Positions 44,925 to 54,900 are shown, counted from the first letter of the stretch. The stretch: DNA of 64,000 nt from Bythopirellula polymerisocia (GCF_007860015.1 NZ_SJPS01000003.1:434001-498000), one strand, 5' to 3'. Numbers and translations: made by a program. The notes: a model not told the origin generated them from the sequence alone.

Positions 44925-46280
44925 TTACGCCTCCAGCCCATAATCCTTAATTTTCCGATGTAGCGTGCGAACACTGATACCTAAGCAGTTGGCAGTTTGA
45001 GCACGATGGCTATCAAATTGTTCCAAGGCTCGTCGAATCGCTTCCTTCTCTATATCTGCCATGGTCATTCCTGGCTGAATCACCGCTTGCACAGTTTTTG
45101 CACCACTAATGTGAGGCGGTAGATCACTAAGTTCGATTTCGTGCCGGAGGCAAAGCACGATGATACTTTCCAGAGTATTCCTGAGTTCTCGAACATTGCC
45201 TGGCCAGTCGTATGCTTTTAGAGCCTCAAACGCTTCATTCGATATATCTTTGACAGATCGATTATTCTCTTTCGCAAGCTGGTCGATAAAGTAACGGACT
45301 AGGAGGGGGATATCTTCTCGGCGTTCTCGCAGAGGCGGCAGGCGAAGTTCAATTACCTTGAGTCGATAGTATAGGTCCTCGCGAAAGTTCCCTTGCTCGA
45401 CGCATTTGGCTAGATCTCGATTGGTTGCGGCTACCAAACGGACATCGACGTCAATTTCCCGCGTACTTCCAACGAGCATGACTTTCTTGTTCTCGATGGC
45501 CCGCAGGAGCTTGCTTTGTAAACCGAGTTGCATTTCGCCGATTTCATCGACAAATAGAGTTCCTCCCTGTGCAGCCTGAAATAGCCCTTCGCGTTTCGTG
45601 CTGGCGCCGGTGAAGGCTCCTTTCTCGTGGCCGAAGAGTTCGCTCTCGATAAGCGTCTCGGGAATAGCTGCACAATTGACAGGCAAGAAGGGGTTCTTTC
45701 GCCGTGTACTATTGGCATGAACCGCCCGCGCTACCAATTCTTTGCCAGTGCCACTTTCACCAATGATGAGTACAGTACTGTTGGTGTCGGCGACCAATTG
45801 GATCTTCTCAAAAATCTGTCGCATTGCTGGACATTGGCCAATCATATTCGCCAAGCCGTTGCCAGCATTCAGTTGACGGTGTAGTTGAGCAATCTCTTTG
45901 GCCATTGATTGCTTTTCGAGTGCCATACGAATGCGATGCACCAACTCTTGAGGCTTGACGGGCTTGATAAGATAATCGAACGCCCCTTCCTTTAAGGCCT
46001 CGACAGCCGATTCGGCGGTGCCATGACCTGTAATGAGAATTACTGTAGCATGAGGGGACTTCTGCTTAGTCAGTTTGAGCAGCTCTAATCCATTGGTGCG
46101 TGGCATTTTCAGATCGGTAACGATGACCGAGATGCCATCATGAAGATGAGCGAGAGCCTGTTTACCATCTTCTACAGCAATGACATCGAAACCATCATCC
46201 TCCAACCATTCTTCCATGGCGTCTCGGCTTTGGCGATCGTCGTCCACAAGCAGTATCCGGCCAATAGAGTCCAGCGTCAT
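44925..46280 (-). CDS. Sigma-54-dependent response regulator (NtrC family)
   Basis: 451 residues from ATG 46280 (GAGGTAAT upstream). Receiver ~6-120: [12 protein letters not shown], phospho-Asp in [13 protein letters not shown], Lys in YLIKPVK. AAA+ domain ~145-380: Walker A GESGTGKE, sigma-54 contact loop GAFTGAS, Walker [13 protein letters not shown]-terminal Fis-type HTH ([35 protein letters not shown]). It activates sigma-54 RNA polymerase after phosphorylation. The partner kinase gene lies seven bases upstream. Likely targets are the -24/-12 promoters at 49.5-49.8 and 59.5-60.3 kb. Confidence 0.95.
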   Translation of the reverse strand: MTLDSIGRILLVDDDRQSRDAMEEWLEDDGFDVIAVEDGKQALAHLHDGISVIVTDLKMPRTNGLELLKLTKQKSPHATVILITGHGTAESAVEALKEGAFDYLIKPVKPQELVHRIRMALEKQSMAKEIAQLHRQLNAGNGLANMIGQCPAMRQIFEKIQLVADTNSTVLIIGESGTGKELVARAVHANSTRRKNPFLPVNCAAIPETLIESELFGHEKGAFTGASTKREGLFQAAQGGTLFVDEIGEMQLGLQSKLLRAIENKKVMLVGSTREIDVDVRLVAATNRDLAKCVEQGNFREDLYYRLKVIELRLPPLRERREDIPLLVRYFIDQLAKENNRSVKDISNEAFEALKAYDWPGNVRELRNTLESIIVLCLRHEIELSDLPPHISGAKTVQAVIQPGMTMADIEKEAIRRALEQFDSHRAQTANCLGISVRTLHRKIKDYGLEA

Positions 46281-46286
46281 AATCAA

Positions 46287-47252
46287 TTACCTCGTAGCCT
46301 TTTGCAAGGCAAGTTCCTTGAAGATACGCTTCACTGTCTCACGATGTTGGCCAACACTTGGCAGAAGAATCACAAACGTCGTACCCTCCTGAGGTCTGGA
46401 TGTGAAGGATATATTCCCGCCAAAATCCTCGATAGTCCGCCTCGCAATTGCCAGACCCAATCCTGTTCCACCCGACTTGGTCGTGAAATACGTCTAAAAA
46501 ATGCGTGGTTGATCTTCGAGAGGAATACCACAACCGTTATCCTCGACCTCAATGCGTACTTGTTTACCATAAGCACTTGTTCTCACCCAGAGCGTGCCCC
46601 CCTCCGGCAACGCATGACGAGCGTTGACAATCAGATTCAATAAAGCCCGCTTGAATTTCCCCCGATCAACCAGTACTTGAGGCACTTTGGAATCGAATTC
46701 ACGAACAATCTTTACTCCGGAACGCTCAAGTTCAAGATCCTCGAATTCAATTACTTGGTTCACAAGATTAGTTACATTGCTTTCCTCCAGATGGTCATTT
46801 GCCGGTCTGGCGAGGGAAAGAAAATCGGTAAAGAGCTGTTCCATATCCATGGCGAGTTCATCAAGCTTATTGACTCGCTCTAAACTCTTCGCGTCGTCAG
46901 CGGCACTTTTTCGTAAGAGTTCTATGCGGGTTTGCAAGGCATGTAAAAGGTTTCTGGCCTCATGGGCAAATCCTCCTGACATCGTTGCAACCTCGGCAAG
47001 ATGATCCAAACGTGCTTTTTCAGATCGATCCTTGCGGTCACGACCAATGAGCCACCTTAAGGCAAGAGAGATACCCACAAAAACCATCAGCTCGAAGAAG
47101 AAGTTGTACCACAATCCCGGAATAACACTTCGAGCTATTTCTTCAGGTAGGGCACGAAAAATCCAGAGGGTGGATACTATACGCGAAAGGAGTACAACAG
47201 CTAAAGCTGCTGTTAGTAATGCAATGATAGGTCCTCTAAATGATCGGATCAT
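46287..47252 (-). pseudogene. Membrane histidine kinase with an in-frame amber codon
   Basis: Two membrane helices (PIIALLTAALAVVLLSRIVS; FFFELMVFVGISLALRWLIG), DHp with H-box GGFAHEARNLLHALQTRIEL, N-box LLNLIVNARHALPEGG, G1 box VEDNGCGIP. The frame then reads DQPRIF-TAG-TYFTTKSGGTGLGLAIA and continues open to TAA 46287, seven bases before the activator ATG. The TAG (46494-46496) replaces a residue that is usually Glu or Gln in the F-box. Without readthrough the product (252 residues) lacks the G2 box and cannot bind ATP normally. Either a nonsense mutation, a base-call error or suppression. Confidence 0.88.
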
Positions 47253-47311
47253 ACCTATATTCTAGGGTAGTTAGATCGATCTTCTCCAGTGGTGAAAACA
47301 AACAATCGCAG

Positions 47312-47737
47312 CTAGTTTACTGACGGATTCAGCCGAGAGCAGGGCGACAAGGAATCCCCCTGTTCACCAGAACCGGGCTGAACATAGCGCCGAACAGCTC
47401 GAAGAAGAATTTGCGAAGGAATGGGTTTTTGGAGAAAACCAGAGGCTCCGTTACTCATAGCCTGATTACGAACGAGTGATCGATCATCGCTGCTCACTAC
47501 CAGAATCGGAGTTGTCCGATCGCGGCCACGGAAATCTGATATTAACCGCAATCCTCTCGCACCAGGAATGTGGACATCCAATATGATCAACTGGGGGCGT
47601 ACTGTATCCAAGATTTCGATGGCTTGGTCCTCATTGGTTGCTGAACATACTTCAAATCCTTCATTGGCGAGCACGTCTTTAACTGCTTCAATCCACGATT
47701 CGTTGTCATCAATAACAGCTATCATCCCAGCACTCAT
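47312..47737 (-). CDS. Single-domain response regulator (CheY-like)
   Basis: 141 residues from ATG 47737, which has GGAG nine bases upstream; other Mets lie at 47752 and 47725. Receiver: IAVIDDNESWIEAVKDVLAN (acidic pocket), LIILDVHIPGARG (phospho-Asp), ILVVSSDDRS, FLQKPIP (Lys). Ends with a ~25-residue Ser/Gly tail and no output domain. It is 59 bases upstream of the kinase gene, so the order is receiver, kinase, activator. Confidence 0.9.
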   Translation of the reverse strand: MSAGMIAVIDDNESWIEAVKDVLANEGFEVCSATNEDQAIEILDTVRPQLIILDVHIPGARGLRLISDFRGRDRTTPILVVSSDDRSLVRNQAMSNGASGFLQKPIPSQILLRAVRRYVQPGSGEQGDSLSPCSRLNPSVN

Positions 47738-47823
47738 TCTTCGGTTCTCCATTATCTGGTAGGAGCATCTACCTTGAGTACGACGAACTACGCAGTAGAT
47801 CAACGTGATGACTGACAGCACCA

Positions 47824-47849
47824 ACTGCAAGCCGGATTTAGCTTGCAGT
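47824..47849. promoter_or_regulatory. Dyad between hsp20 and receiver genes
   Basis: Perfect 9-bp inverted repeat ACTGCAAGC / GCTTGCAGT with an 8-base spacer and no T-run. It sits 87 bases upstream of the receiver start. Candidate operator or activator-binding site; a weak attenuator hairpin is the alternative. Confidence 0.5.
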
Positions 47850-47924
47850 CGTTTCGGCAGTGATCCGCTATTGCATGTCCTTCATTCTCAACTCATTAGG
47901 CAGTACAATCCACTGGACAGCAGA

Positions 47925-48401
47925 TTACTTCGCTTCGACGGGAATTCGCTTCCCCTTCGCTTCTTCTCCCTTGGGTACATGCAATTCGAGCACGCCGCTG
48001 TGATAGCGAGCCGAGATATTATCTGCTTTTACTCCATGCGGCAGAGGCATCGACCGCTGGAACTTTCCGTAGTGGTATATCGACCCGTTCTTGCCATTTG
48101 ATTGCTCTTCGTTGTGCTCAGCACTCACAACCAAATTGTTTCCACGAATTTGGACATCGAAATCATTGGCCTCGAAACCTGGCGCTTCAGCACGTACAAC
48201 GTACTCAGTATCATTTTCATCAAAATCAACTCCCCAATTCAGTGAACTAAAATGCTCACCTATGTTACCCGACCAGAATTTGTCAATAAGGGAATTGAAC
48301 TCGTCGCGAAATTGAGCCAATCGATTTTCGAATGGGGCACCAAGAGCTGTTGAAGAGCTTGATTCCTCATGCTGCTTCTTCCAGGGAATTAAGTTGAACA
48401 T
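47925..48401 (-). CDS. Hsp20 / alpha-crystallin small heat-shock protein (1)
   Basis: 158 residues from ATG 48401 (AAGGAGA upstream). N-terminal helix FENRLAQFRDEFNSLIDKFW, then the alpha-crystallin domain ~60-155: VDFDENDTEYVVRAEAPGFE, DFDVQIRGNNLVVSAEH, YGKFQRSMPLPHGVKADNIS, YHSGVLELHVPKGEEAKGKR. Holds unfolding proteins in large oligomers without ATP. Lacks the usual C-terminal I-x-I but has KRIPVEAK. Third of three tandem hsp20 genes on the minus strand. Confidence 0.94.
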   Translation of the reverse strand: MFNLIPWKKQHEESSSSTALGAPFENRLAQFRDEFNSLIDKFWSGNIGEHFSSLNWGVDFDENDTEYVVRAEAPGFEANDFDVQIRGNNLVVSAEHNEEQSNGKNGSIYHYGKFQRSMPLPHGVKADNISARYHSGVLELHVPKGEEAKGKRIPVEAK

Positions 48402-48509
48402 TGCTAATCTCCTTATCTGCTGCATTAAATAAATTGGTAGGGGAACAGTGACTTCCGGCCCAACGGTCAGCAGGCAGCACCACTGAAGTTCTTCTCGCAT
48501 GTGTTGAAT

Positions 48510-48902
48510 CTAACCCGCCTTAACAGCGATCTTTCGTGGTTTGACGGCTTCCGTTTTGGGCAAATGCAAGGTGAGAACGCCATTTTTTAACTCTGCGGAA
48601 ATCTTCTCTGTATCAATTGCCTCGCCAATGGCAAACGTGCGATAGAAGTCACCTATACCGTACTCGCCAAGAAGATATTGGGCTCCTTCTTGCCGCGGTG
48701 CCACGCAACCGCGAATCGTCAATTCATTCTTCTCAAAGTCGATATGAAGATTCTCGGTAGTTACACCGGGTAAGTCACCCCAGAGAATTAGTTCGTCGTC
48801 CCTCTCAAAAATGTCAAACCGTGGGGTGAACATAGGGTTATCTCGGGTATGTTCTGCTTGGGCCACATTGCCCCCTGTTTCTTGTTTCACCATCTCAGCC
48901 AT
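48510..48902 (-). CDS. Hsp20 small heat-shock protein (2)
   Basis: 130 residues from ATG 48902 (AAGGAGC upstream; MAEMVKQETGG). Alpha-crystallin domain: FTPRFDIFERDDELILWGDL, PGVTTENLHIDFEKNELTIR, FYRTFAIGEAIDTEKISAEL, KNGVLTLHLPKTEAVKPRKI. Shorter N-terminal arm than its neighbours, the GVLTLHLPK strand present. Similar C-terminal PRKIxVKAx ends in copies 2 and 3 suggest a common origin. Confidence 0.94.
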   Translation of the reverse strand: MAEMVKQETGGNVAQAEHTRDNPMFTPRFDIFERDDELILWGDLPGVTTENLHIDFEKNELTIRGCVAPRQEGAQYLLGEYGIGDFYRTFAIGEAIDTEKISAELKNGVLTLHLPKTEAVKPRKIAVKAG

Positions 48903-48980
48903 TTTATTGCTCCTTCCCATTTTCGATCCTAGGTTCGTTAATTCCAGCAGATTGCCCGGAACCGCGAACGAAGGTATGCA

Positions 48981-49439
48981 CTATTCAGCCTTGACTTGGA
49001 TTTTGCGAGGTTTACTTGCCTCTTGCTTTGGGAGCTTGATCGTAAGCACTCCATGTTTGAAGCTAGCCTGTACTTTGTCAGGGTCCACCAAGTGAGGCAA
49101 TTCAATCACACGGGCAAACTTTCCATAGCCGCGTTCCCTGCGGTGCCAGGTCCCTTCCTCACTTGATGGTACTTTCCTCTCACCCTTGAGCGATAGTTGA
49201 TTACCGCCATTGACATAGATCTCCATATCGCTCAGCTCCATCCCAGGTAATTCAGCCTCAACAAGCAGTTGTTCATCGTTCTCCCACACATTGAGGGCAG
49301 GATAGCTACGGGGAGCAAAGGAACTTCCATTTGCCGTTCCATATCTCCCGAAAAGGCTGTTCATTTGATTCTGCAATCGCCCCATCTGTGACTGCATTTC
49401 AGTCCAATCATTCCAAGGACTCCAGCGTGTCGCTAACAT
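48981..49439 (-). CDS. Hsp20 small heat-shock protein (3), first gene of the hsp20 unit
   Basis: 152 residues from ATG 49439, preceded by GGAGGAG. N-terminus ATRWSPWNDWTEMQSQMGRL; alpha-crystallin domain with YPALNVWENDEQLLVEAELP, YVNGGNQLSLKGERKV, RVIELPHLVDPDKVQASFKH, GVLTIKLPKQEASKPRKI. A near-perfect sigma-54 promoter lies ~100 bases upstream. The two other hsp20 genes follow at 78 and 108 bases. Confidence 0.94.
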   Translation of the reverse strand: MLATRWSPWNDWTEMQSQMGRLQNQMNSLFGRYGTANGSSFAPRSYPALNVWENDEQLLVEAELPGMELSDMEIYVNGGNQLSLKGERKVPSSEEGTWHRRERGYGKFARVIELPHLVDPDKVQASFKHGVLTIKLPKQEASKPRKIQVKAE

Positions 49440-49538
49440 TTTTCTCCTCCTACGCGAGTGCCGCTTAACAAAGTAAAGAAACAGTTGCTGATGATTTCCA
49501 CTCCTAAGATTCGCTTTCATGCCTGCGCTCGTAAACTA

Positions 49539-49556
49539 TTGCAAGGGACGTGCCAA
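49539..49556 (-). promoter_or_regulatory. Sigma-54 promoter of the hsp20 unit
   Basis: Minus strand TTGGCACGTCCCTTGCAA: matches the consensus TGGCACG-N4-TTGC exactly, with GG at 49554-49553 and GC at 49542-49541. Expected start near 49530, giving a ~90-base leader to the hsp20 ATG at 49439. Confidence 0.9.
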
Positions 49557-49714
49557 AAACATGACTTGGCGCAGTCATCAGGGCATACAACTTCCATAGC
49601 GAATTGTTCCGCGGAATCTGCAACGCGTCATTGAGTTGCCGTACTTTATTGGACCTATACAAGTCATTTTGACCTGAAGAGACCGCGATGTCGTCGGCCT
49701 TTTTGTCCGATTTG

Positions 49715-49737
49715 ATTGAGACATTATCGATCTCAAT
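49715..49737. promoter_or_regulatory. Dyad in the divergent sigma-54 region (candidate activator site)
   Basis: ATTGAGA-N9-TCTCAAT, a perfect 7-bp inverted repeat lying between two divergent sigma-54 promoters, ~160 bases from the left one and ~40 from the right one. A second dyad, ATGACT-N6-AGTCAT, is at 49561-49578. Either could be an enhancer for the NtrC-type activator. Confidence 0.45.
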
Positions 49738-49776
49738 ATGGGAAAACAGAGGAGATATCAAATTCGAGCAGAAGCC

Positions 49777-49792
49777 CGGCACGGTTTTTGCG
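49777..49792 (+). promoter_or_regulatory. Sigma-54 promoter of the 49.9-50.9 kb operon
   Basis: CGGCACGGTTTTTGCG: GG at 49778-49779 and GC at 49790-49791 with ten bases between. It differs from the consensus only at the first T. Start expected near 49803, 76 bases before the ATG at 49879. Confidence 0.85.
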
Positions 49793-49878
49793 AAAGTCTA
49801 GTTCAGGGGATAATGTTGACCCGAAAACGTGTGATTGACTGTCTAGAGTAATAATTCCTTGATGGAGGGGATAAATCA

Positions 49879-50376
49879 ATGACTGTCGCAAGAGTTGGCC
49901 AGCCTGGGATCGAAGCGACTTCTCAGCTTGCCGATCAAACCCAAGTTGCACGTGAAGCAAGGACTCGGATGGTTGTGGCGACTCGGGAATTGGAAAATGC
50001 CCTGGCAGCGGCTTCGTGGCATCGAGAAGATTTATGGCATCAACATGTGCATGATACGCTCGTCGTTTTGCAGACCTCTCTAAGTGACACATGCAATTCT
50101 GCCAATAGCGAGGAAAGCCTGATGTCAGAGGTCGTCACTGAGTCTCCTCGACTCGAATCGAAAGTAAGACGCATCCGTGCCGAATATGCCGATTTAGAAA
50201 ATCACGTCGAGTCGCTACAAGCCTGTTTTTCCAAGCCAGCTGAGAATACAGAGGATGATGTCGCAGACATTCGACAACGATTGGGTTGGTTAATTACAGC
50301 TCTCAAACACGTTCAGTCCAAAGAGACCGAACTGCTCTACGAGGCTTTTCAAGTAGATATAGGGCATTGTGATTAG
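49879..50376 (+). CDS. Helical stress-cluster protein, unknown
   Basis: 165 residues; GGAGGGG precedes ATG 49879. Almost entirely helical, heptad-like (TRELENALAAASWHREDLWH, RIRAEYADLENHVESLQACF, IRQRLGWLITALKHVQSKET). No membrane segment and no family recognised. A sigma-54 promoter lies upstream and the next gene starts 26 bases after its stop, so the two form an operon divergent from hsp20. Confidence 0.78.
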   Translation: MTVARVGQPGIEATSQLADQTQVAREARTRMVVATRELENALAAASWHREDLWHQHVHDTLVVLQTSLSDTCNSANSEESLMSEVVTESPRLESKVRRIRAEYADLENHVESLQACFSKPAENTEDDVADIRQRLGWLITALKHVQSKETELLYEAFQVDIGHCD

Positions 50377-50402
50377 TAATTGGAAAGAAAGTGAGGTGTC
50401 TA

Positions 50403-50879
50403 ATGGCTAGTAAAATGCTAAAGAGCTCGTATACTGCTAGGAGAAAGGGCGAGCCCCAAAACAGCCCGAAGCCTCGCGATCAGCCCGACATCAGGCAGTC
50501 CAAAAAAACGCAGCGCAGAGTAGGCAACAAGCGAGATTCTGCTGCGCAAAGCAGTCATCCCTTAAGGCCAGCAGAAAAGATTCAACGGCGAGGACTGAAG
50601 GTTTCGCTGTCAGCAAATCGCGTTTCCGCGCTGCCGACAGTAGAAAGTCAACGGGACAGGGAGCCAAGCTTCGAAATCACACCACCCGGTTTATTTCTTT
50701 TCTGGGGATACTTGACTGGGGTAACTCTACTCATGTTTGCTGTCTTTGACCTGCTTCTTGGCATTCCCTTTTATAATGCAAGCCAAATGTTTGACTTTGG
50801 ACTCCTCTTCTCGGCAGCTATCCTACTCTATATGAGTTGGGATACCAGTACTGAGAGGCGTCAACAGTTTATCAAGTAA
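50403..50879 (+). CDS. Membrane protein with basic N-terminal tail, unknown
   Basis: 158 residues from ATG 50403 (GTGAGGTG upstream). Residues 1-90 are disordered and very basic (RKGEPQNSPKPRDQPD, KKTQRRVGNKRDS). Two membrane helices follow: LFLFWGYLTGVTLLMFAVFD and MFDFGLLFSAAILLYMSW. The basic tail may bind nucleic acid or membrane lipid; this is inference. Second gene of the sigma-54-driven operon. Confidence 0.75.
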   Translation: MASKMLKSSYTARRKGEPQNSPKPRDQPDIRQSKKTQRRVGNKRDSAAQSSHPLRPAEKIQRRGLKVSLSANRVSALPTVESQRDREPSFEITPPGLFLFWGYLTGVTLLMFAVFDLLLGIPFYNASQMFDFGLLFSAAILLYMSWDTSTERRQQFIK

Positions 50880-50960
50880 TCTCTTGGAAGTTATTTTTGC
50901 CACGGATGAAGAAACGTGAAATGGCTTCAATTCGCTGTGATCTTAATCGAATAGCTCGTG

Positions 50961-51977
50961 TTACCTCAAGTCAGCGAGATTCCTGCGCAAAGTAGAACGT
51001 GCTTGATCAATCATTGGGTAAACAATATCCTCGGGCATCTGTAGAATGTTTGCGATCTCTGGAATCTCGAAACCGGAAGCTTCATGCAGCATGAGTGCTT
51101 GCCGTTGGCGCTTGGGGAGTTTGTCCAACAATTCTTTGAGCTTTTTCTGTTGTTTTTCTGCCTCGATTCCTTGCAAAGAAACCGCGACCTCCTCGTCAGG
51201 CACTAGTTCTTCTAACCTCACCGTGTCGTCGCGCTCGAACACATGCGACATCCAAAAATTCACATCCTCCAAGTCGAGTGCGTTTGCCTCGTCCTCATCG
51301 CTCACAGGGACCTCGGCATAGGGTGTCAGAGATACGGGCGGTTCGCTTGAGATTAAGGCATTTAGTCGTTCGTTCAGCAATTCTAAGAGCCAGGCCTCCA
51401 TGAGCGAGTCGGGCGGACGAAGTTTGAACCTATCGTATGCCAGAAGCAGTACTTCGTCTATCAACTCATCAACGTCGAATTCGGCCTTTGGAACCAACTC
51501 TTCCAATTCCAAAAGACTTAATTCGTATGCCGCATGGTCGCGGACCGTCTCCAGGAGCGGCGACAGCATCTCAAAGAAATCATCTTGGCGTTGTTGTTGT
51601 ACATCTTGCTCAAGAAAGGGAGACGACGACAATAACTCGTGACGGATCTTTCGCCGTCGTCGAAGAAGGTGATCTCGGCGTACGCGTGCCTTATGCCTTC
51701 GAATTTGCCTGGCAAGATCATCAATCACTTCGTCAATGACCTGTTCAATACTAGATTTCTCACTAACTGCGATTAGCCTTCCCGTGGAAAGTGTAAGCAC
51801 AGCACGCAGTTCCCATGAATTGCGACTTGAATGGCCGTAGAGGGTCAGATCAAGACGGCAGCGATCAGACCCAAAGCGAGATAATCGGCGTCTTAAACGG
51901 GGCAGTTTCTGTTCCAAGTAATTTTGCGATTGATCTTGCCGCGTTTCAGACCTGCGAAATGTCCATTGCACTTTCAT
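50961..51977 (-). CDS. Ribosome-hibernation (HPF/RaiA, S30AE) domain fused to a sigma-70-like domain
   Basis: 338 residues. Residues ~1-105 fit the S30AE fold: QNYLEQKLPRLRRRLSRFGS, RCRLDLTLYGHSSRNSWELR, AVLTLSTGRLIAVSEKSSIE, VIDEVIDDLARQIRRHKARV. Residues ~155-210 resemble sigma region 2 (FDVDELIDEVLLLAYDRFKL, EAWLLELLNERLNALI). Residues ~286-336 resemble sigma region 4 (LPKRQRQALMLHEASGFEIP, EIANILQMPEDIVYPMIDQA). HPF-type proteins dimerise or silence ribosomes. It starts 20 bases after the hybrid kinase stop, so it belongs to that operon. Domain calls are by eye. Confidence 0.8.
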   Translation of the reverse strand: MKVQWTFRRSETRQDQSQNYLEQKLPRLRRRLSRFGSDRCRLDLTLYGHSSRNSWELRAVLTLSTGRLIAVSEKSSIEQVIDEVIDDLARQIRRHKARVRRDHLLRRRRKIRHELLSSSPFLEQDVQQQRQDDFFEMLSPLLETVRDHAAYELSLLELEELVPKAEFDVDELIDEVLLLAYDRFKLRPPDSLMEAWLLELLNERLNALISSEPPVSLTPYAEVPVSDEDEANALDLEDVNFWMSHVFERDDTVRLEELVPDEEVAVSLQGIEAEKQQKKLKELLDKLPKRQRQALMLHEASGFEIPEIANILQMPEDIVYPMIDQARSTLRRNLADLR

Positions 51978-51997
51978 AGTAACACCCTAGTTGGAGG

Positions 51998-54900
51998 TCA
52001 TTCACTTTCACCTATGGGTTCTTTATTCTTCCCGGACTGGCGATCGGCCAACTCACGAAATAAGTTACGTAAGACATTCATATTGATTGGTTTCGTCAAA
52101 TGCTGATCAAAACCTGCTTTGAGGGCTCGCTTCTTATCGCTTTCTTGGCCATAACCGGTGAGCGCCACAAGATAAAGCGATTCACTGCTATGGCGCAATC
52201 GAATACGTCTCGCAACCGCGTATCCGTCTAATTCTGGGAGTCCAATATCAATGATGGCAATGTCGGGGAGACGCATTTCCATGGCCGTAAGCGCTGCAAG
52301 TCCGTCACTCGCTGAAGTCACATCGTAGCCGTCTAGTTCAAGGAGTGTTTGGGTCGTGTAGCGAAGCTGCTCGTTGTCCTCCACCAGCAGTATCTTCAAA
52401 TCGGGGGGAGCATCACAATCAGATATATGCCTTGACGATTCAGTAGGTAGAACCGTGGCTAAAGGTATTCGAACAACAAACTCACTGCCTTTACCACGGC
52501 CGCTACTAAATACTTGAATGTCACCCCCGTGAAGGTCAACAAGTGATTGCACAAGTGTCAATCCAACGCCCATGCCTCCTTCGCTATGCCCCAGCGTGTT
52601 GTCAGCCTGGAAGAAGGGGTCAAAAGCACGACGCTGCAGCTCTTCGCTCATCCCTAAGCCGGTATCGCTCACACGAATGAGGGCCATAGCGTCTTCAGAA
52701 GCTATCGTGAACCTGACAATACCTGGTCCTGGAGTATACTTAGCAGCATTCACAAGCAAATTGACCTGCACCTGCTGAAGGCGAGCTGCATCAGCATCGA
52801 CATAGATTGCGGTTCTGGGAAACTCGGTTACAAATTCATGGTGTCGCTCGGCCATCATCGACCGAACAACTGCGGCAGATCGCTTTGCTACCTCGCAGAG
52901 ATCAATTACCTCTGTTGTTAACTCAATTTTACCCTGAGTGATGCGTGAGATGTCCAGCAAATCGCCCATGAGGCGAGTCATTTGATCTGCCTGAGTGCTA
53001 ATTGCCTCAGATGCTTTATGTGCTGTAGGATCTTCCAAAGGAAAGCGAGAAAGCACCTCAACTCCGTTCTTGATCGCTGCGAGAGGATTGCGCAATTCGT
53101 GGGAGAGCATTGCCAAGAATCGGTCGCGGTGTTTAACCGCTTGTCGAGCTCGTGTTTCGGCAATTTTCCTCCTCGTGATATTGGTGGCAATACCTGCCAC
53201 AGCGAATATTCTCCCGGACTTATCTCTTAAAGGATATTTGATACTCAAATACGTGATACCCTTCCCCTTCTTAGGTATTGTCTCCTCAATTTGTAGAATC
53301 TCGCCGGTGGTCGCGACGTGCCTGTCATGAGATTCAATATGATCGGCCACATTTCGAGGCAACACTTCATAATCGGTTTTTCCCACTAATTGTAAACCTT
53401 TGGTCCCCAAAACGCTCTTGGCCCGACGATTAGCGAGGGTGTACCGGCCTTCCAGATCTTTCACATAGATGAATGCCGGGGCATGGTCAAGAATCCCTTG
53501 CAGCTTTTCCTCACGATCGCGCAACTCTTCTTCTGCTTTCTTGAGAGTAGCAATGTCGATGAGAGTCACTACGACTCCGTCAATATCTGCGGTTGATTGG
53601 TAGGGAAGAACCTTCAATAGATACCAGTTGTTGAAACGATCCTGTACTTCCTTCTCAATGGTCTGGCCTGTATCGCGAACCCAGCGAATATCCCTAGTTA
53701 AATCCGTCCCTCGAAGATTGTTTGAAAACGTCTCAAAGGACCGGCCAACATCCTGAGTTAGAGTGTTAAATACTTTCGCAATTCTTGGTGTAAGTTTTCG
53801 GATGCACAGTTCGCGATCCAAAAAGAGAACTCCCACATCTGTGCTGGCTAGCAGGTTCTCCATGTCATCAGTTAGCTCAGTAAGCTCACTGATTTTGCGT
53901 TGGTATTCAGCATTTACGGTATATAATTCTTCATTTACTGAATGCAGCTCTTCATTGGTGCTTTGCAATTCTTCATTGGAAGCGACCAATTCTTCATTTG
54001 TAGCATGAAGTTCTTCATTGCTGGCTTCCAGTTCTTCGATCGTCGCCTGAAGATTCTCTTTCGTTGTTCGGAGTTCCAGCTCAAGATCGGCGATTCTTTC
54101 TTTTGAAACTTCACCTATGTTGAGAGGCTCTGCTGGCAAGCCTGCATTTTGTTCCAAGGTTTCGAAGGTTAGCAGGAAGTGCGAAATGCCTTGACCTTGC
54201 GCCGCCAGTGGATACACCATTAGCTTGATCTTCGCCGCCTGGCTATCATTTGAAACGGCCACCGCAGAATAGGATACGGTTGCGCGTTGTTTGGAGGCTC
54301 GTTGCAAGGCACCTGATAAAGCAGTTCGGAGGTCAGGTTCCAGCAGATCGATCACATCCGATGAACTCTTTCCTGCTGAGTGGTGAAGATACTTGCCGGC
54401 ATCACCAAACACATGGACCAGTTCTCGGTCATAATTCAACAGCAAGCCGGACGGTACGCAACTGTCCAGCAACGCGTCGTAGACATGATGCAATGCCCCA
54501 TCGTGAGAGGATTGTCGAGCATTCTTCGCTGCCGTCGTCGGTTGAAGTGCCGGTAGGCTGGAGATAGGCATAGGAAGTCGCACGTCGGCGGGAAGTCTGG
54601 AATCACGCCTTTTCCGAAAAACCTTCCATTGTCGATCCAACACGGAAAACTCTTCTTCCAGTCCCGCCAGACCTTCACTAGGTCCGAGCATCAGTACGCT
54701 ATTTGCTTTGAGCCCGAAATGGAAGAGTGACAATGCTCGCTTTTGGGCAGCAGGCTCGAAATAGATCAGTAGATTGCGACAGCTTACCAAGTCGAGACGA
54801 GTAAACGGGGCGTCCTTCAAGATGTTGTGCTGAGCGAACACAATCATCTGGCGTAACTCGGCACTGACCTGGTATTGCTGCCCTTTTCGTGAGAAGTAAT

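Noticed and set aside
43536..44963. 475-codon plus-strand open frame
   Set aside because: Antisense of the IS5-type transposase, which has all catalytic motifs.
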